A stretch of 64,000 bases of DNA from the NCBI GenBank assembly GCA_016858145.1, contig JAEHOE010000094.1, forward strand, positions 469,909-533,908. The letters run 5' to 3'. Made by a program: the position numbers and the translations under genes. Origin of the DNA: Edaphochlamys debaryana (lineage: Eukaryota > Chlorophyta > Chlorophyceae > Chlamydomonadales). Below the pieces are notes generated by a model that did no database searches, was not told the DNA's origin, and was given only the letters and a program-made list of their open reading frames with translations. Positions 32,251 to 44,900 of this stretch are shown here, piece after piece (within the stretch, counting starts at the first letter, position 1; each line of letters starts with the position of its first letter).

Positions 32251-35200
32251 TCACAGTCCCCCTGGCAGCGCAAAGTGCCCGGCCGCCGCCGCCGCCAGCG
32301 CTCCGCCGCCGCCGCCGCTGCCGTCCCGCAGCCTCCCCCCGCCTCCACCCCCACCTTCCCCAGGCCCCCCATGAAACCCAGCGGCGCCCGCCGCACCCCC
32401 GCCCCCGCCCGGCTGCAACCCCCCGCCGCCGCCGCCGCCCGCACCTCCGCTACCTGGACCCGCCGCGCCGCCCAGCCCAGCCCCCCCGGCGGAGGCGCGG
32501 TGGGCTCCGGAGCCGCGCCGCCGGCGAACCTCGGATGGCCGCGCCGGCCCCGCCGCCGCCCCCGCCGCCGCCGCCTCTGCGCTCGCCTCCTCGTGGGCCG
32601 CGCGAGTGTCCATCCCGCGGCCCCTCCTGCGGTTGGGCGAGTAGCCGGTGCTGCTGCGATGAGACCGAGCCGAGCCCGCGTTGCTCGTGCTACTGTGTTG
32701 CTGCTGGATGAGGCCCAGGGCGGCGGCGAAGGGCGCGGCGCGGATGTGGCTGGCGTGGCGGTCCCGGCGGGCCGCGGCGCGCTCGGCGGCCGCCGCGGCG
32801 GCGGGGCCACCGCCGCTGCCGTGGCTGGTCGTCGGCCGGCTGCCGTACCCGCCGCCGCCGCCTGCTGCCGCCGCCACCTGCGCCGCCGCCTCGGCTCGGC
32901 GCTTCGCGAGAGTGTCCGACAGTATCGCAGACAGATCCGCAAACGACTTGCCGTTGGCCGCGGCGGCCGCCGCCGAGGAGCTGCGTCCGTCCATGGGCTC
33001 TTCACCGGATAGCCGGCCAGGAGATACGGATCTGGATCTGGGTCGGAGGTGCGACCAGGAGCCCTCGCTACCCGCCCCGAGCAGCCGGTCCCGATCGTGG
33101 CTGCGGCGGCCGTCGCCGGCGCTGCTTCTGTCGGCGAAAGCCGCCAAGTCGCCGCCAGCGCTCGTGGCGTGGGTAGTGTAGGTGGCGTGTGTGGCAGCGC
33201 CCAGGCTCTCGCCGCCGCTGGTCGCGCCGCCTTGCCCGTGCCTGGCGTGCCCCGCGCGCTGTCCGTGCTGCGCGTATCCGTACTCGTGATCTGCATGCTC
33301 GTCCAGCTCGTTCCCCTCCACGTGCGCCGCCGAGAGCCGGTGCGCCCGGCGGCGCACGTGGTGGCGCGATCCCGATTGCGGCTCCTCCGTGAGTACGGAC
33401 AGGGGCAGCCCGCTGGGCGCCGTCTGGCGTCGTGAGTACGGCACCATCGGCGGCGGCGTGGGCTCCGAAACCAACCGTCGCTGCCGGCGGCCGCCAACCG
33501 CCAGGGCACCAGCCGGGTCTGACTTGCGGCCGTCCGATTGCGGATACGACGGCCGCCCGTCCGATTCCATGTCAAAGTCGGATGTGCGGCCGTCCGTCGT
33601 GTATATCGTACGGCCATCCGTATCGTACATGGTGTGCCCGTCCGTGTCGTACACTGCAGACGTAGTGAGAGGGCGGGGGTTGGTTTTAGCTTGCCTGCCC
33701 CCGACTAGATTTGAGATAGGCCTTGCGGTGAGGTCCAGCAGCCCACCTCCCATCCTCCGCCCCACCCAACCGCACTGCCGTACCTGTGTACACATCAGTG
33801 TCGTACGCTGACTCATCACCGCACGCCGTGTCGTTGACAACCTCCGACCGGTGCCGGCTCGCCGTGCCGAGGGCGCCGCCGCCGCTGCTGCTGCTCGCCC
33901 GGCCTGCCGCAGGGCCGCCGCCCGCACTGCTCCCCCCGCCCCCGCCTCCCCCAGCTCCCCCTCCCCCGGCGCTGGCCCCCTCATCCGCCGGACCGAACCG
34001 CACCCTGGACAAAGTCCGCATCGTCTGCCGGCTGCCGCTGGCTGTGGTCCCGGACCCAGCCATAATGCCGGCCGGGGCCGCCGGCGCGGCGGCGGGCCCA
34101 GGCCCACCCAGGCCCAGGCCCCCGGCGTCGCCCGGGCCCGGGCCCGTGTGGAGCAGGCCCACGGCGGCGGCGAAGGGCGCCGCACGGATACGCTCCGACC
34201 GAGCCGACCGACGCCGGCCGCCAGCCGCTCCATGCTGACTGGATGACTGACTGGGGCTCCCGTCCGTACCGCCGCCGCCACCGCCGCCGTGGCGGGTCGA
34301 CGGGCGGCTGCCCATGCCGCCGTGGCGAGTGCCGGGGCGGCTGCCGGAGCCGCCGCCAGCGCCGCCGCCGGTGGACTGAAGCTGCTCCAGGGCCCGCTGT
34401 ACGGCATTGCCTAGATCTGCGAACTGCGTTCCCCGCGCGCCGCCAGACGCACTGGTATCGCCCGGGGAAGTGTGACCGTCGCTTTCGTTGCCCGCACGGC
34501 TGGTCCGGCTGTGCCGAGACGACGTCGTGGGCCGCTTCGTACGGCTAAGTGGTCTGGATCCAGATCTGGATCGGGACGTGATGGGCCGCGTGTAGCGATC
34601 CAGCGCGACGCCACCGTCGTCGGTGCTGCTTTCATCGGGGGACGACAGGTCGTGCAGCGGCCCCGGCGGCGGCGACGGCAGCGGTGGCGAAGCCGTCGGG
34701 TCGTCGGCTGCGTCGGCCTCGGCGGCGGCGGCGGAGCCGGCGGTGGCGGCGCCGTCGGCATCGATGCGGTGCAGAAAGTTCGAGTGCTGGGGCGGCACGC
34801 GATTGGACTCGAACCGAGAGACCAGGTCAAAGGCACCGCCAGTGAAGCTCTGGGAGGTTCGCGTCCGTTCGACTTCCAAGGCGGCGGGCTCGGAAGCGCG
34901 AGCGGCGGCGGCGGCGTCGCCGGTCCCGCGCCGGCCGCCGAGCAGCGCCGCCGGCAGCCAGCGCAGGCCGCCCGTCGCCGTCGTGCGCCTGACGGGCGAC
35001 GGCGTCACGCCAGGAGTGGCGCCGGAGGCCGACGGCGGCGGCGGGCCGACCGCCGCCGAACCGCCCGCGGCCGCAGCGGCAGACCCCGACGGCGGCGACG
35101 GCTTGTCCGCCGCCTTGCCCGTGCCTGCCATCGTCGTCCGCCGGGGCGGCGACGCCACGGCCCCTGCACCCGCCGCCGGACTGGCTCTGGCGGCGCCGCC

Positions 35201-35794
35201 AGGCGCTTCCGCCGCCGTCAACGGCGGCGGCGGCGGCGCTCCCAGAACCATGGCCAGGTCGTATGCGGATAGCGGCAGGTGTCCCTCCGTCAGCGACCGA
35301 CGCAGGGCCGCGGGGCCCCTGGCAACTGGCGGAAGGTCCCCCCTGAGATCCTCCTCATCCTCCGCCCAAGCCACCGCATCCTCCGCCGCCCGCTGCGCCC
35401 TGCTGCGGCCGCGGCTGCCAGGCCGGGAGCCGCCACCGCCGCTGTCGGCTTGGCCGCCGCTGCCGCCGCCGTCGGCTAGGCCGCTCCCGCCGCCGCCACC
35501 GCCGCTGCCGCTGACGGCGCCGCCGGTCTGGAAGAGAGTGTTGGTGCGGACAGGGCCGAGCCGGGTGCGGGCCGGCGTGTTCGACGCAGGGCTGCCGCTG
35601 CCGCCAGAGGTGGCGGCGGGGCCCGCCGCCGCCAGGGCGCCGCCGCCGCCGCCGGCGGCGCTGGCCCGCGCGGCGGTGCGGGGCAGGCTGGCGCCGCCCT
35701 CGCTGGCTATGCTCGTGACGGAGTGGCTGGTGCCGTTGAGGTTCCTTGGGAAGCCGCTGGCGGAGGCGAGCGACGTCGCGCTACTGGTGCTGCC

Positions 35795-35825
<31 letters not shown>

Positions 35826-38800
35826 AGGTTGAGCAGGCGGCTCAGCAGCCGCAGTGGCGCAGGCGTCGTGGCGGCGCCGCCAGGGCCGCCATTAGTCATG
35901 TTGCTGGCGGTGGAGGTGCCGCTGCCGCCGCCGGCGGCTGCGGGGGCGACGGCGGACCTGGAGGGCGTCATTGGCGACGTGAAGGCGTGCCCTACCGCTC
36001 CCGAGCGAACGGAGCCGGGCGCAGGTGAGGCGGCGCCGAGCGAGGCTGGGCCGGAGCCGGGGCCCAGGGAGGTGCGGGCGTACGGCACGTGTACGTCGCC
36101 GTACGACCCCAGCAGCCCCGGGTCCCGGCTGGGGCTGTGCGGCGCCATGGCGAGGGGCTCCTGCGAACGGGATGAACGTCTGAGCCCACGAGTCTTCAGT
36201 GTGGCGTGCAGAGAGTGGAGCAGACCGCGAACTATTCGTGGCTTAGCCCACAACCCTGACGACCCTGACATGTCCCCTGAGCAGAACGAACGCCGGTCAT
36301 GACTAGGGGCCCCACGTGCTTCTGCCGTGACTCACCACCAGGGATGAGCCCGCTGCGGCGCCGGAGCCGTCGCCGGAAGAGTGGGGCGTGTGCTGGTCCG
36401 CCCGTTGGGGGTGGACCTACCAGGTAGCAGCAGGGGCCAGGGCGGGCAAGGGGGTTTGGCGCGATGGGGTGCATGAGGGCGGCATGGGCACGGGCATGGG
36501 CGAGAGTGTGGGGCTGGGCAGGGGTCAGGCAGGCGAGCGGATTGATGGTAGCGCAAGCGTGGGACCGGGCCCAACCAAGCAAGCGGCCTCCACGGTCCAC
36601 GCCCTAGGGCCGGCCGGCTTCCTGCCGCGCCTATGCTTCCTCGGCTCACGCGAGCAGCTCCTGACACGCAGCCCCAACCCCTTGCACGCCGCCTCACCTG
36701 CACGCGTAACGCCAGCAGGCGGCGCGAGATGGACGCCGGCGCGCCGTTCCGCGTTGCGGCCGAGGGGCTCGACGGTGCGCCTCCTGCCGCCGCCGCCGCT
36801 GCCGCCGCCGCCGCCGCCGGGCCTACCGACGCCGTCGGCGACGAGAGGGCCTCCGGCGCGGGAACCAAATGCTGCCCCAGGGACCCTCCCCGGCCGTTGG
36901 CGGCGGCTGCGCTAGAGGCGCCGCCGACGGATCCGTGAACGAGCAGGGTTGCGCCCAGCGGGCTGCTGACGGCGCCCTTGGCAGCGGCGCCGTTCCCACT
37001 CCCGCGACCGCCTCCGCCGCCGTCGGCGCCTCCGCCGCCTCCGCCGCCGCCGCCAACGCTGGAGAACAGCATCCGAAGTGACACGCCCAGACGGCCCGCC
37101 AGCGCCGCCCTCGCGCCCGACTGCGCCGGCTCCGGCGGCGCTGAGGCGCCGCCGCCCGCCGGCTGTGCTCCCGGCGCGCTCGCGCGCTTCACGCCCGGCT
37201 TTGACGACGACGCCGCGGCCGCTGCCGCCGCCGGCTCCTCCGGGAGCTCCTCGTACACGACGGAGCCGGCGGGGGCCCACGGCCCGCCGGTGCCGCTGAG
37301 CCTTGGCGGCGGCGCCGTCGCCGCCGCCGACAGCGACGACAGGAGCACCCCCGCCGCCGTCGCCCGCGCCGTCGAGGGCTTGCCCTTTGCCGAGGCGGGC
37401 AGTTGGAACCCCGTGTCCGAGGACGGTCGGGGGCCCGGCCGCGATGCCATCCCCCCAGCCGCCGCCGTTGCCGTCAGCATGCGAGTTGCCACCGTCGGCA
37501 CGGGTCCGGACACAGTCCGGACGTTAGGGCTGCCGCTGCGGCTGCGGCCGCCAATACCCCCGCTGCCGCCGCCGCCGCCCCAGCCGCCGCCGCCGCCTCC
37601 GTTGCCGGAGCCGCCAGGGACCGCGAAGGCGCTGTGGTCTGCTGAGCCGGGGCCGGGGGCGGGGTCACCGTTTGGAGGGGCCTCATCGGCCGCGGCCAGC
37701 CATCCCGCGTCCGGGGCCGCGAAGGGAGAGGACAGGGAGACGACTGGGGAGATTGCGTGGACCGTCTCAGTCTCGGCGACCTGTGTAGGGGGGGTGAGGT
37801 TTTAGGGGTGTAGGGGTGGTCGGGTGGAATTGGGTGCATTAGGTGGTTGCATTGGGCGAGCTCAAGGAGAAAGCCGGGGAATTGCGGAGGCGTGCTCGCT
37901 TGTGAGACTCTCTCTTCTGGCGCCTGCACCGAGCCGCAACCCCTCTGTAGGGACTAGGGAGCAGTGTGCTACACTTTACAAGAGGCCCGACCCCCTGCTC
38001 CCTGGCCACAGCGGGGCCCACCTGGCTTGCATTGGCTGCGCCGTTGGGCCCGGTGGGGCCCACCGTACGGCCGACCTGGCCCTGGCCGTTGGCGCTGCCG
38101 CCAATGGCGCTGCCAGCTCCTCCGCTGCTGCCCCGGCTTGACACCAGGATGCCAGGGGGGGCGTGCCGCGACCCGGCCCTCAGCTTAATCATGGTTGCGA
38201 GGCTTGCTCGAAGGGATTGCTGGCGGGATTGCCCCCCTGACAGAGGGGCCTGCACAGAAGCAACAGAGGGATGAAGGTGGAGTGTAAGTTGCGTGAACCA
38301 TGGCATGACTGCAACCCGGGTGCCCATAGGCCTTACCTCGCCGTCATCGTCCGCCTCGTTCTGGCCCCGGCGCCCGTTGCGAGAGCGACTGCCGCTTCTG
38401 AGGCGTCCACACGGACATAACGCCCATCGTCTCCTTCGGCGATCGACGGAAGCCCCCGCCTGGCGCTCGCGTTCAGGGGAGAGCTGCGGGGGAGGGCGGG
38501 GGTCGGTCGGTCCGAAGGCCTTCGCCCGTGGAGGTTGACCCCGCGGCCTTAGGACATGTAAGCTGTCATCCTCCCATCAAGTTATAGAGCGTACGTCTGC
38601 CCACGACAATCTAGAGTTAAAGACGGTGGGCTGTCAGGGTGCGCAATTGGGGACATGGCAACGAACCTGAGCACTCTTGATGCTGAGGCCCCCTTCGTCA
38701 TAGAAGTGACAGCTCCTCGACGAGAGGCGGGAACGCGAAACAATTCTGCTGTCGCGGTGTGCGTCGCGCAAGGAGCCATTGCGCACAGGCTTGTCCAGTG

Positions 38801-38831
38801 TCTGCAGCAAGTTTACCAAGAGCTCGGCCAT
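32251..38831 (-). CDS. Uncharacterised low-complexity protein, paralogue of the gene at 3071-7650
   Basis: Proposed exons: 38831-38667, 38483-38337, 38249-38022, 37780-36698, 36416-36332 (or 36336), 36276-33784, 33653-32251, about 1,870 residues. All junctions are in phase except that joining exons 5 and 6 requires a weak donor (A|GTCACG), so that spot is uncertain. The start MAELLVNLLQTLDKPVRNGS is the only ATG exon found that splices in phase. The protein is Gly, Ala, Ser and Pro rich. It has an acidic end of exon 2 (EADDDGE) and helix-like SLRASLATM and LLHSLHATL segments that parallel the paralogue. A FADL...AL motif occurs twice, each followed by IRAAPFAAAVGLL (near 34150-34195) or IRAAPFAAALGLI (near 32705-32750). 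The junction of the last two exons creates a run of YDTDG-type repeats (near 33590-33800). No known domain or membrane segment is visible; function unknown. Confidence 0.7.
33545..33812 (-). repeat. YDTDG / SDGR acidic repeats split by an intron
   Basis: The end of the 36276-33784 exon (AYDTDVYT) and the start of the 33653-32251 exon (VYDTDGHTMYDTDGRTIY, then TTDGRTSDFDMESDGRPSY) form successive units of about 8 residues. The intron falls inside the repeat array in phase 1. Confidence 0.75.
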
Positions 38832-40322
38832 GAGATGTTGAACACGCTTGATGCGGTTTCTGCGAGAGGCTTACCATTGCGGCCCGCTTGGCAAGTCCGC
38901 GGCCGCAACCCCTTCTACCCTGCCAATGGGCTCCATATCACACAAGATACGGCGTGTCTATCGGCAGGTGGTTTGTTCCTCCATATACAAAGAGTTGGCC
39001 ACATGTCCGATTGCAGTTTCGACGGTGAGCCGCAAGGTATTGCAGCTCGTGTCTTGCAAGGCTGTGCGGACGACGTTTGACTACGAGCTGTGGTGCTGTT
39101 TCCTCTCCGGCTGCCTCCGGCCCGGCGGACCAGGTACTGCGTGTATTGCCATGCGGCACCAGCCGTGCGCGGGCAGGCGACCTGGCTCCCCTGCATTCCT
39201 GTTCAATGGGGATGAGAGGTCATACTAGGAGTCAGGAGCTTGGGCAGAGGAGACGGGCAGCGTTCCCGGGGAGCAGGTATCACAAGATCCGACACGACCC
39301 GGCCGACCCGGCACTTGGCGCGGGCCTTAGTGCTCGTGCAGCAAACCTGCTGGCAACAATGGGTACACATGGCGTACGTTGCGCAAGGCAAGCTATGGGA
39401 GCCGTGGGGTTTGGGCAGGTTGTCTCTGCGGAGCTTTGAGTGACGCGTATAGCCTTCTTTCCCCACGGCACATGCTGCTGGATGCTTGTGTGCTCGAACT
39501 GGGCCAAAGCCTCAGCCCCCCCTTCCCCTCGACAGAACCGCCTCCCCTTTTGTGTACTAAGCGGAGGCTGTGCCCTCCTTTAGTTCCCTGCCGCCCTCGA
39601 ATCAAGCGAGCTTCCCATCAACGTTTACAAGGGAGCATCGACATACTGGGTTCGGCATCCGCTTGCTGTTCAGCGGACGCGCGCCATTACACGGTATGTA
39701 CGCTTGGATTGCCCCGCAAGGTTCACATCCACAACAGAACGCACACAAAACCTGGCTGACATTCGGGTCCGCTACACCTGTCGCACGCGGCTTCTCGATG
39801 GGCAACCCTGCTAGAGGGCGGCCTCTCCGGCTCTCTAATTCCCTACTGTTGGCTCCACCCAGGCGCTTGGGTCAGATTGCCCAACGCAGCCTGCAACAAA
39901 CGCTAACCTGCTAACCACTCACTGCCTGCCGCTTGACTGAATATCTCGCCCTGGCTCACCTCTTGCACCTGCACCTAGCCTGCCTACAATCACATAACTG
40001 GCGAGACGGAGCATACCCTCGGAACATACCGGAACACGCCTGAAAGCGCCTTTGCGGCGCATGCATTCACTCTAGCGCCCTTGTCCGCCGACGCCCCCGC
40101 CCACAACCCGCAGGGCGTCGCACCCCCGCGCCCTTCCCCGCTTGAGCAGGCAATCCGGATCCGCATGCCTGACACACAGCCCTTCTTGTCAAGGCACGCC
40201 GGGTTAACCCCCCGTTCCCCTGGCCCCTGTGCCGCCGAGTCCCTTAGCCCAACAGCCCATCACTGCCCAGCACGCCGCTCGGCGCGTGAGTTGCCCCAAG
40301 CGCCACGCCTTCGCTCCTCCCC
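38832..40322. other. Intergenic region between two minus-strand genes
   Basis: No gene was recognised. It should contain the promoter of the gene starting at 38831 and the 3' UTR of the gene ending at 40323. TTACA at 39625-39629 and 39687-39691 (TGTAA on minus) are candidate polyadenylation motifs for the latter, 630-700 nt past its stop. Confidence 0.5.
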
Positions 40323-41608
40323 TTAGCGGCGGTGGTCAAAGGTCTTGGGGGTGGGGAACTTGAGGAAGTCACTCTTGACGCCCTCCGCGTACCTGCACCA
40401 CCACAGCGGAGGCACGCGGGCAGCGTCAGGGGCTGCTCGTGCCACCGCCAGCCACGGAAGCACAGGCGCCGGAGGACCCCGACCAGAGGACTGGGTCAAC
40501 CCACTTCCGAGTTTGCAATACAGGAATTGAGGTTGGCTGACTGGACTGCTGCTGTCACTACGGTGTCGTGACTCACATGTGGACCTTGGCCATGGCGCGC
40601 TGCTCGGGCCGCAGGTCCACCAGGGACATGTCGGTCTGGGGCGAGTTGCGCGGCAGCGAGCTGGCGGTGGCCATGTGGTTCAGCTGCACGGGGCAAGGAA
40701 GGAAAGAGGTAAGACGAGTGTAACGGCGAGCCAAGGGGTGTGTGGAGGCAGGCGGAGAATGGCAGGGTGGGAGCGAGGGGTGGGAGAGGGGCAGCAAAGG
40801 GCGACCGAGGGGAGAGGGGGATGGGAGGGGGCGCGACGAAGGAGCGAGCGGCCGCCCTACCGTGTGGAGCGCGGCCTGCGGCTTGCGTTGTGCGTAGGCG
40901 CCAATGCCCCCGGGAACATGCCCCATGTAGCCTGCAGGGATCGAGCGCAGCGCGGGAGGGATGATGTTTAGTAGGGGGCGCGGAGTAATCAACATGCATG
41001 ATGTGTGAGGCCTAGCTACCCCCTGCAACAGACCGGCCGATACCGGCGCCCCTGCCGGCCTGTAGTGTCCCCGCAAGCGCACCTGGGAGGTGGCCAGCCT
41101 TGATGGGCAGGGTTTCATACTTGTGGCAGATGAGGTTGTTCTGATCAAAGCTGGAGCAGAAGGAGCCTGGAAGGGGTTGGAGGTGAGAGGGGCAGGCGTC
41201 GGGTTTCACACTCGGCAGATGCCCACGAAGAAGCCGTGCGGCTGGCCGAAGGTAGGCACGTCGTCATAGCAAGTGATATTCACTCGGTGAGTGCCGCTGA
41301 TACCCGGGCGCCGGCTATTGAAACAGCGCCGTCGCATAGCGTGTTCGCAATGCACACGGCTGAATCCCCCCCGCCCGTCGAGTCGACGGCCCAGCGCTGG
41401 CTTGCCCCATGTGTGCCCAAGGCTACCAAGTGCTCGGATAGACTTGGGAGCGGCAAGGCCGCCGACGGCCGAGGCGCGGTTTTGCAGCATGCCCGAAGGA
41501 GACGCGCTGCCCCAGCGCACCTGTTAGTCGCGTCGTCACAAATGGAGGGTTGGCGTATTGTGTGAGCGTCCCCGTCCCCTTGCCCAGAGTGGCGCTGCCG
41601 TCGAGCAT
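40323..41608 (-). CDS. Small protein with PGYMGHVPG motif, candidate ciliary microtubule inner protein
   Basis: Five exons (41608-41521, 41166-41083, 40931-40861, 40683-40577, 40392-40323) join in phase to 139 residues. All donors and acceptors are canonical. The protein is soluble and has no signal peptide. Its central sequence IKAGHLPGYMGHVPGGIGAY matches the PGY-x-GH-x-PG signature I associate with the DUF2475 / FAM166 (CIMIP2) family of proteins bound inside ciliary doublet microtubules. The C terminus (SDFLKFPTPKTFDHRR) is basic. The gene is divergent from the dynein-arm assembly factor gene at 41926, which supports a ciliary role. The family assignment rests on this short motif; the gene structure is much more certain than the function. 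Confidence 0.8.
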
Positions 41609-41925
41609 CGTGAGAGTGTTACTGAACCTGAAGAGCAGAGCTAGGAACCAGGTAATAGGTAGCTGCGAGGGATATCTTGAGGAGTTTCTGTGTCTTTGTT
41701 TGAGCTGGTTTGTGAAATACCACTGGGCCTATGTTTCCTCGAAGGAACCCTGGCACGATGCGCTGCATGGGCCTACCGGGTGGCGCTTTGACCCGCACGC
41801 AAACCTCTGCTATCGTTGGTGTGCAATTGAGTACTTTACGTAGCCTATAGGATCTGGTGAACAACTTAGACCGCGACCATTCGTCACTTCTCGATCGTCC
41901 GGGGGCACGCGTGCGGCCAGCCGCG
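41609..41925. promoter_or_regulatory. Shared divergent promoter of two likely ciliary genes
   Basis: Only 317 bp separate the ATG of the PGYMGHVPG protein (minus) from the ATG of DNAAF4 (plus). CCTCGAAGGA at 41737-41746 resembles the tubulin-gene tub box (GCTC[G/C]AAGGC, about 8 of 10 positions). No clear TATA box is seen in either direction. Confidence 0.55.
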
Positions 41926-44900
41926 ATGCCGCTCAATCCACAATATCAATGGTCGGAGACCGAGTCAACTCTAGAAGTGACGGTCGACGTGCCAGGCGTG
42001 TCCCGTGCCAAAGCGGATGTGTTTGCCACGGATGCCTTCCTCAAGGTCAACTGTCCGCCTTACCTATTCGCGCTGGATCTAGCGAAGGAGGTGGACGACT
42101 CGCGCAGCTCGGCGACGCTCGTCACGGGGGCCGTGGTCTTCAAGCTCTGCAAGGTGAGGATGGTGTGGTCTTGTGGAGGGGTGGGGTTGGGGGCCGCGTG
42201 CCCGGTGCCGCGTGCCCGTCCACCCGCCCTCTGCCTCCCCGCCCGCCCTCTGCTCAAGCCCTTCCCGCACCCCCACCTCTGCAACAGCGCGAGCCTGGAA
42301 TCTGGGGAGTGCTGGCGGCTACCGGGGACAAAGCCGAGCTCACGGCACGGCGCAATGCCTCCATTGACCGGGCGTACGCGGCTGTGGAGGCCGCGCGCAA
42401 GGCCCGGCTGGATCGGAGGCAGCAGGAAGACAAGTGGGTGGCGCGACGCCGTTCCTGGGGGCAGGGGTCAAAGCCTGGGCTCGCCTCGTCTTGTGCGTTG
42501 TCACGACGCTGTGCCCGTCACCCGAGTCACTGGGGGCTGGGGCTCCTGCGCCCCGCCCTTCGTGTCCTGAAACCCCCCCCCCCCCCCCCCCCCCCACACA
42601 CCTCCCCCACCTCCCCCTCACCTTCCCCCTCCCCCCACCCCCCCACCCCCCCACCCCACAACCCCACAGGGCCGCCACGCAGCGCTCCATGGACGTGGAC
42701 CGGCGCAAGCGGCAGGAGGTGGAGCGGCGCAAGGCGGCGGAGCTGGCGGAGGAGCGGGGCAGGCTGGAGAGCTGGAAGCAGGGGCTGGAGCGGGGAGGGG
42801 GTGAGCGGAGAGGGGCTGGAGCGGGGGCGGGGGTGAGCGAGGAGGGGGTGAGCGGGGGCGAGGGTGAGCGAGGAGGGGGTGAGCGGGGGGCTGGAGCGGG
42901 GGGCTGGAGCGGGGGCTGGGCGGGGTGTGGACATGGCTGCAGGTGGGGTTGGGCTGGGGTAGCGTGTAGAGCGGGGCAGAGCGCAGGCCCTCAGAGCATT
43001 GTGACAAGGGAGGGAGTAGCAGGTGACGATGACGAAGGGCGGCAGCGCCTAGCGCCTTGCAGGCGCCACGTCAGGCCCTTGCACTGCAGCGCTGCCATCA
43101 CTTTCCCGGTACCGATATCATTCCATCCTTTCCGCCGCCCCCACCTCCCCGCAGGCGGGGACGACGACTCTGACTATGAGGACGAGCCGCCCGAGGAGGG
43201 GGAGGGGGAGGAGGGGCAGGGGGCCGAGGGGCAGGGGGCGGGACCCGCAGAGGACAACAGGCCGGAGCCGGACCACCCCGACTACCACGGGCGGGGCTGG
43301 AGGTGGGAGGGGCGGGGGTTTGGGGGTCTGGGGGGGCTCTGGGCCTTGGATGCTCAGACCTGGTGGGCTGGGGCAGCAGGCGGTGCTATCGTGGAGGCCT
43401 AGCAACGTCCCTGCACCCCATACCTGCATACCGCAGGCCAGCTTCCTCCGGCGTCCGCGGCCTTGCCTTCCGTCTCGTGACTGTGGTCCTGCTTGTTCAT
43501 GCCTCACCCACCTCCCCACCCACCCCTCTCCACCCGCACCCCATGCAACAGGGCCTCCGGGGGCCCCAAGCCCTCGACTCCCGCCCCCCGGGGCGGACAG
43601 AAGGAGCAGCGCGGCGGTGACGCGGACAGCGACAGCAGCGAGGACGAGGCGGGGAGGGGCGGGCGGCGGCGGGGCGGGGAGGAGGGCGAGCACGAGCACT
43701 GGCCCGCGGCCCCCGCCCCCGGCCCCGCCCCCAAGGGGGAGAGCTTCAAGCCCCTGCCGCCCCCCCGAGCCACGCTGCAGCCCGTGCAGGCACGTGGGGG
43801 TTTCGTCGAGGGACCGGGGGCCTTGGAAGTGACGGGGTTGAAGGGCCTTGCGGAGACTGTGGGTGTCGAGAGGCTCTTGGGGTTGGAGGGCCCCTGGGAA
43901 GCCAGGCAATTGTGCAAGGCGCATTCGTGAGTCGGCGCTGGCTTGGATTGGGAATGGGATCCTTCGTGCCTTCTCGGGGCCGTCTGCTATTCAATCCCCA
44001 ACTGCCCCGAGTCCCAACCGCCAACCACCTGCTGCCCAACCGCCAGGTCAACTTCACCAAGCTGGAGACCGGGCACCTGCCGGCCCGCGAGCAGCGGGAG
44101 GACGAGATCCGGGCGTTCCGGAAGCAGGTGCGCGCGGGGGGGGAGGGCACGGGGGATCTGGGTTGGAGCTTTGGGAAGGGTTGCGTTGGGGCTACAGGTG
44201 CGGGCTGGGGTGGGGTGGGGGGGTTATGTGCTCCGCGTGAGTGTGGCGGGGGGCATCTGGGGTGGTGCTCCGGGGAGGTTTGCACAGGGAACACAGGGGT
44301 CAAGTCCCAAAGGGGTATACGCCAAGGGGGGTTAAATACCTGGGAGGTGTGCCACGAGGGACGGGGCTCCGTTGGGTGGCCACGTGGGGTAGAGGGAGCG
44401 AGGCATGCGGGGGAGCAGGGCCAGAGTTGCATGCGGAGAGGGGGGCCCGCAGGCTTGAGTCGGGGACTCAGGGCAAGCGGCTAAGGCAGCACGTGGCGGG
44501 GACGTAGGCGACACAGGGCGGCTGAGAGGCAGGGGCGTAGCAGGGAGGTCATGGGCAAGCAAGGGCCACGGAGTACGGGGGAGGGCGATGCAGGACCAGG
44601 CGTGGGCTTGGCAGGGCGGGCACAGCTTAACCGCTCCGGGTACGGGGTACGAGGGCGATGCAGTTACGGCATGGGCGAAGGCGGACGTCCGAGCACATAA
44701 CATAGCTCTACATAACGCCACTCCCCCGCCGCCCCCCACCCCGTGCCCCAACCTGCCCCGCCCGCGCAGGCCCGCTCCGCCGCCCCCGACCCCGACGCCC
44801 CCGACCTGGCGGAGCGGCAGCCGCTGTTCCTCAAGGACAAGGGCGACGCACTCTTCAGGGCCGGCAACTACGCGTGAGCGGGGGGTGGGGGGGTGGGAGA

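Noticed and set aside
41206..41520. 104-residue minus-strand frame ending GTHRVNITCYDDVPTFGQPHGFFVG
   Set aside because: It looked protein-like, but the exons on either side (41608-41521 and 41166-41083) join directly in phase without it, so it is intronic.
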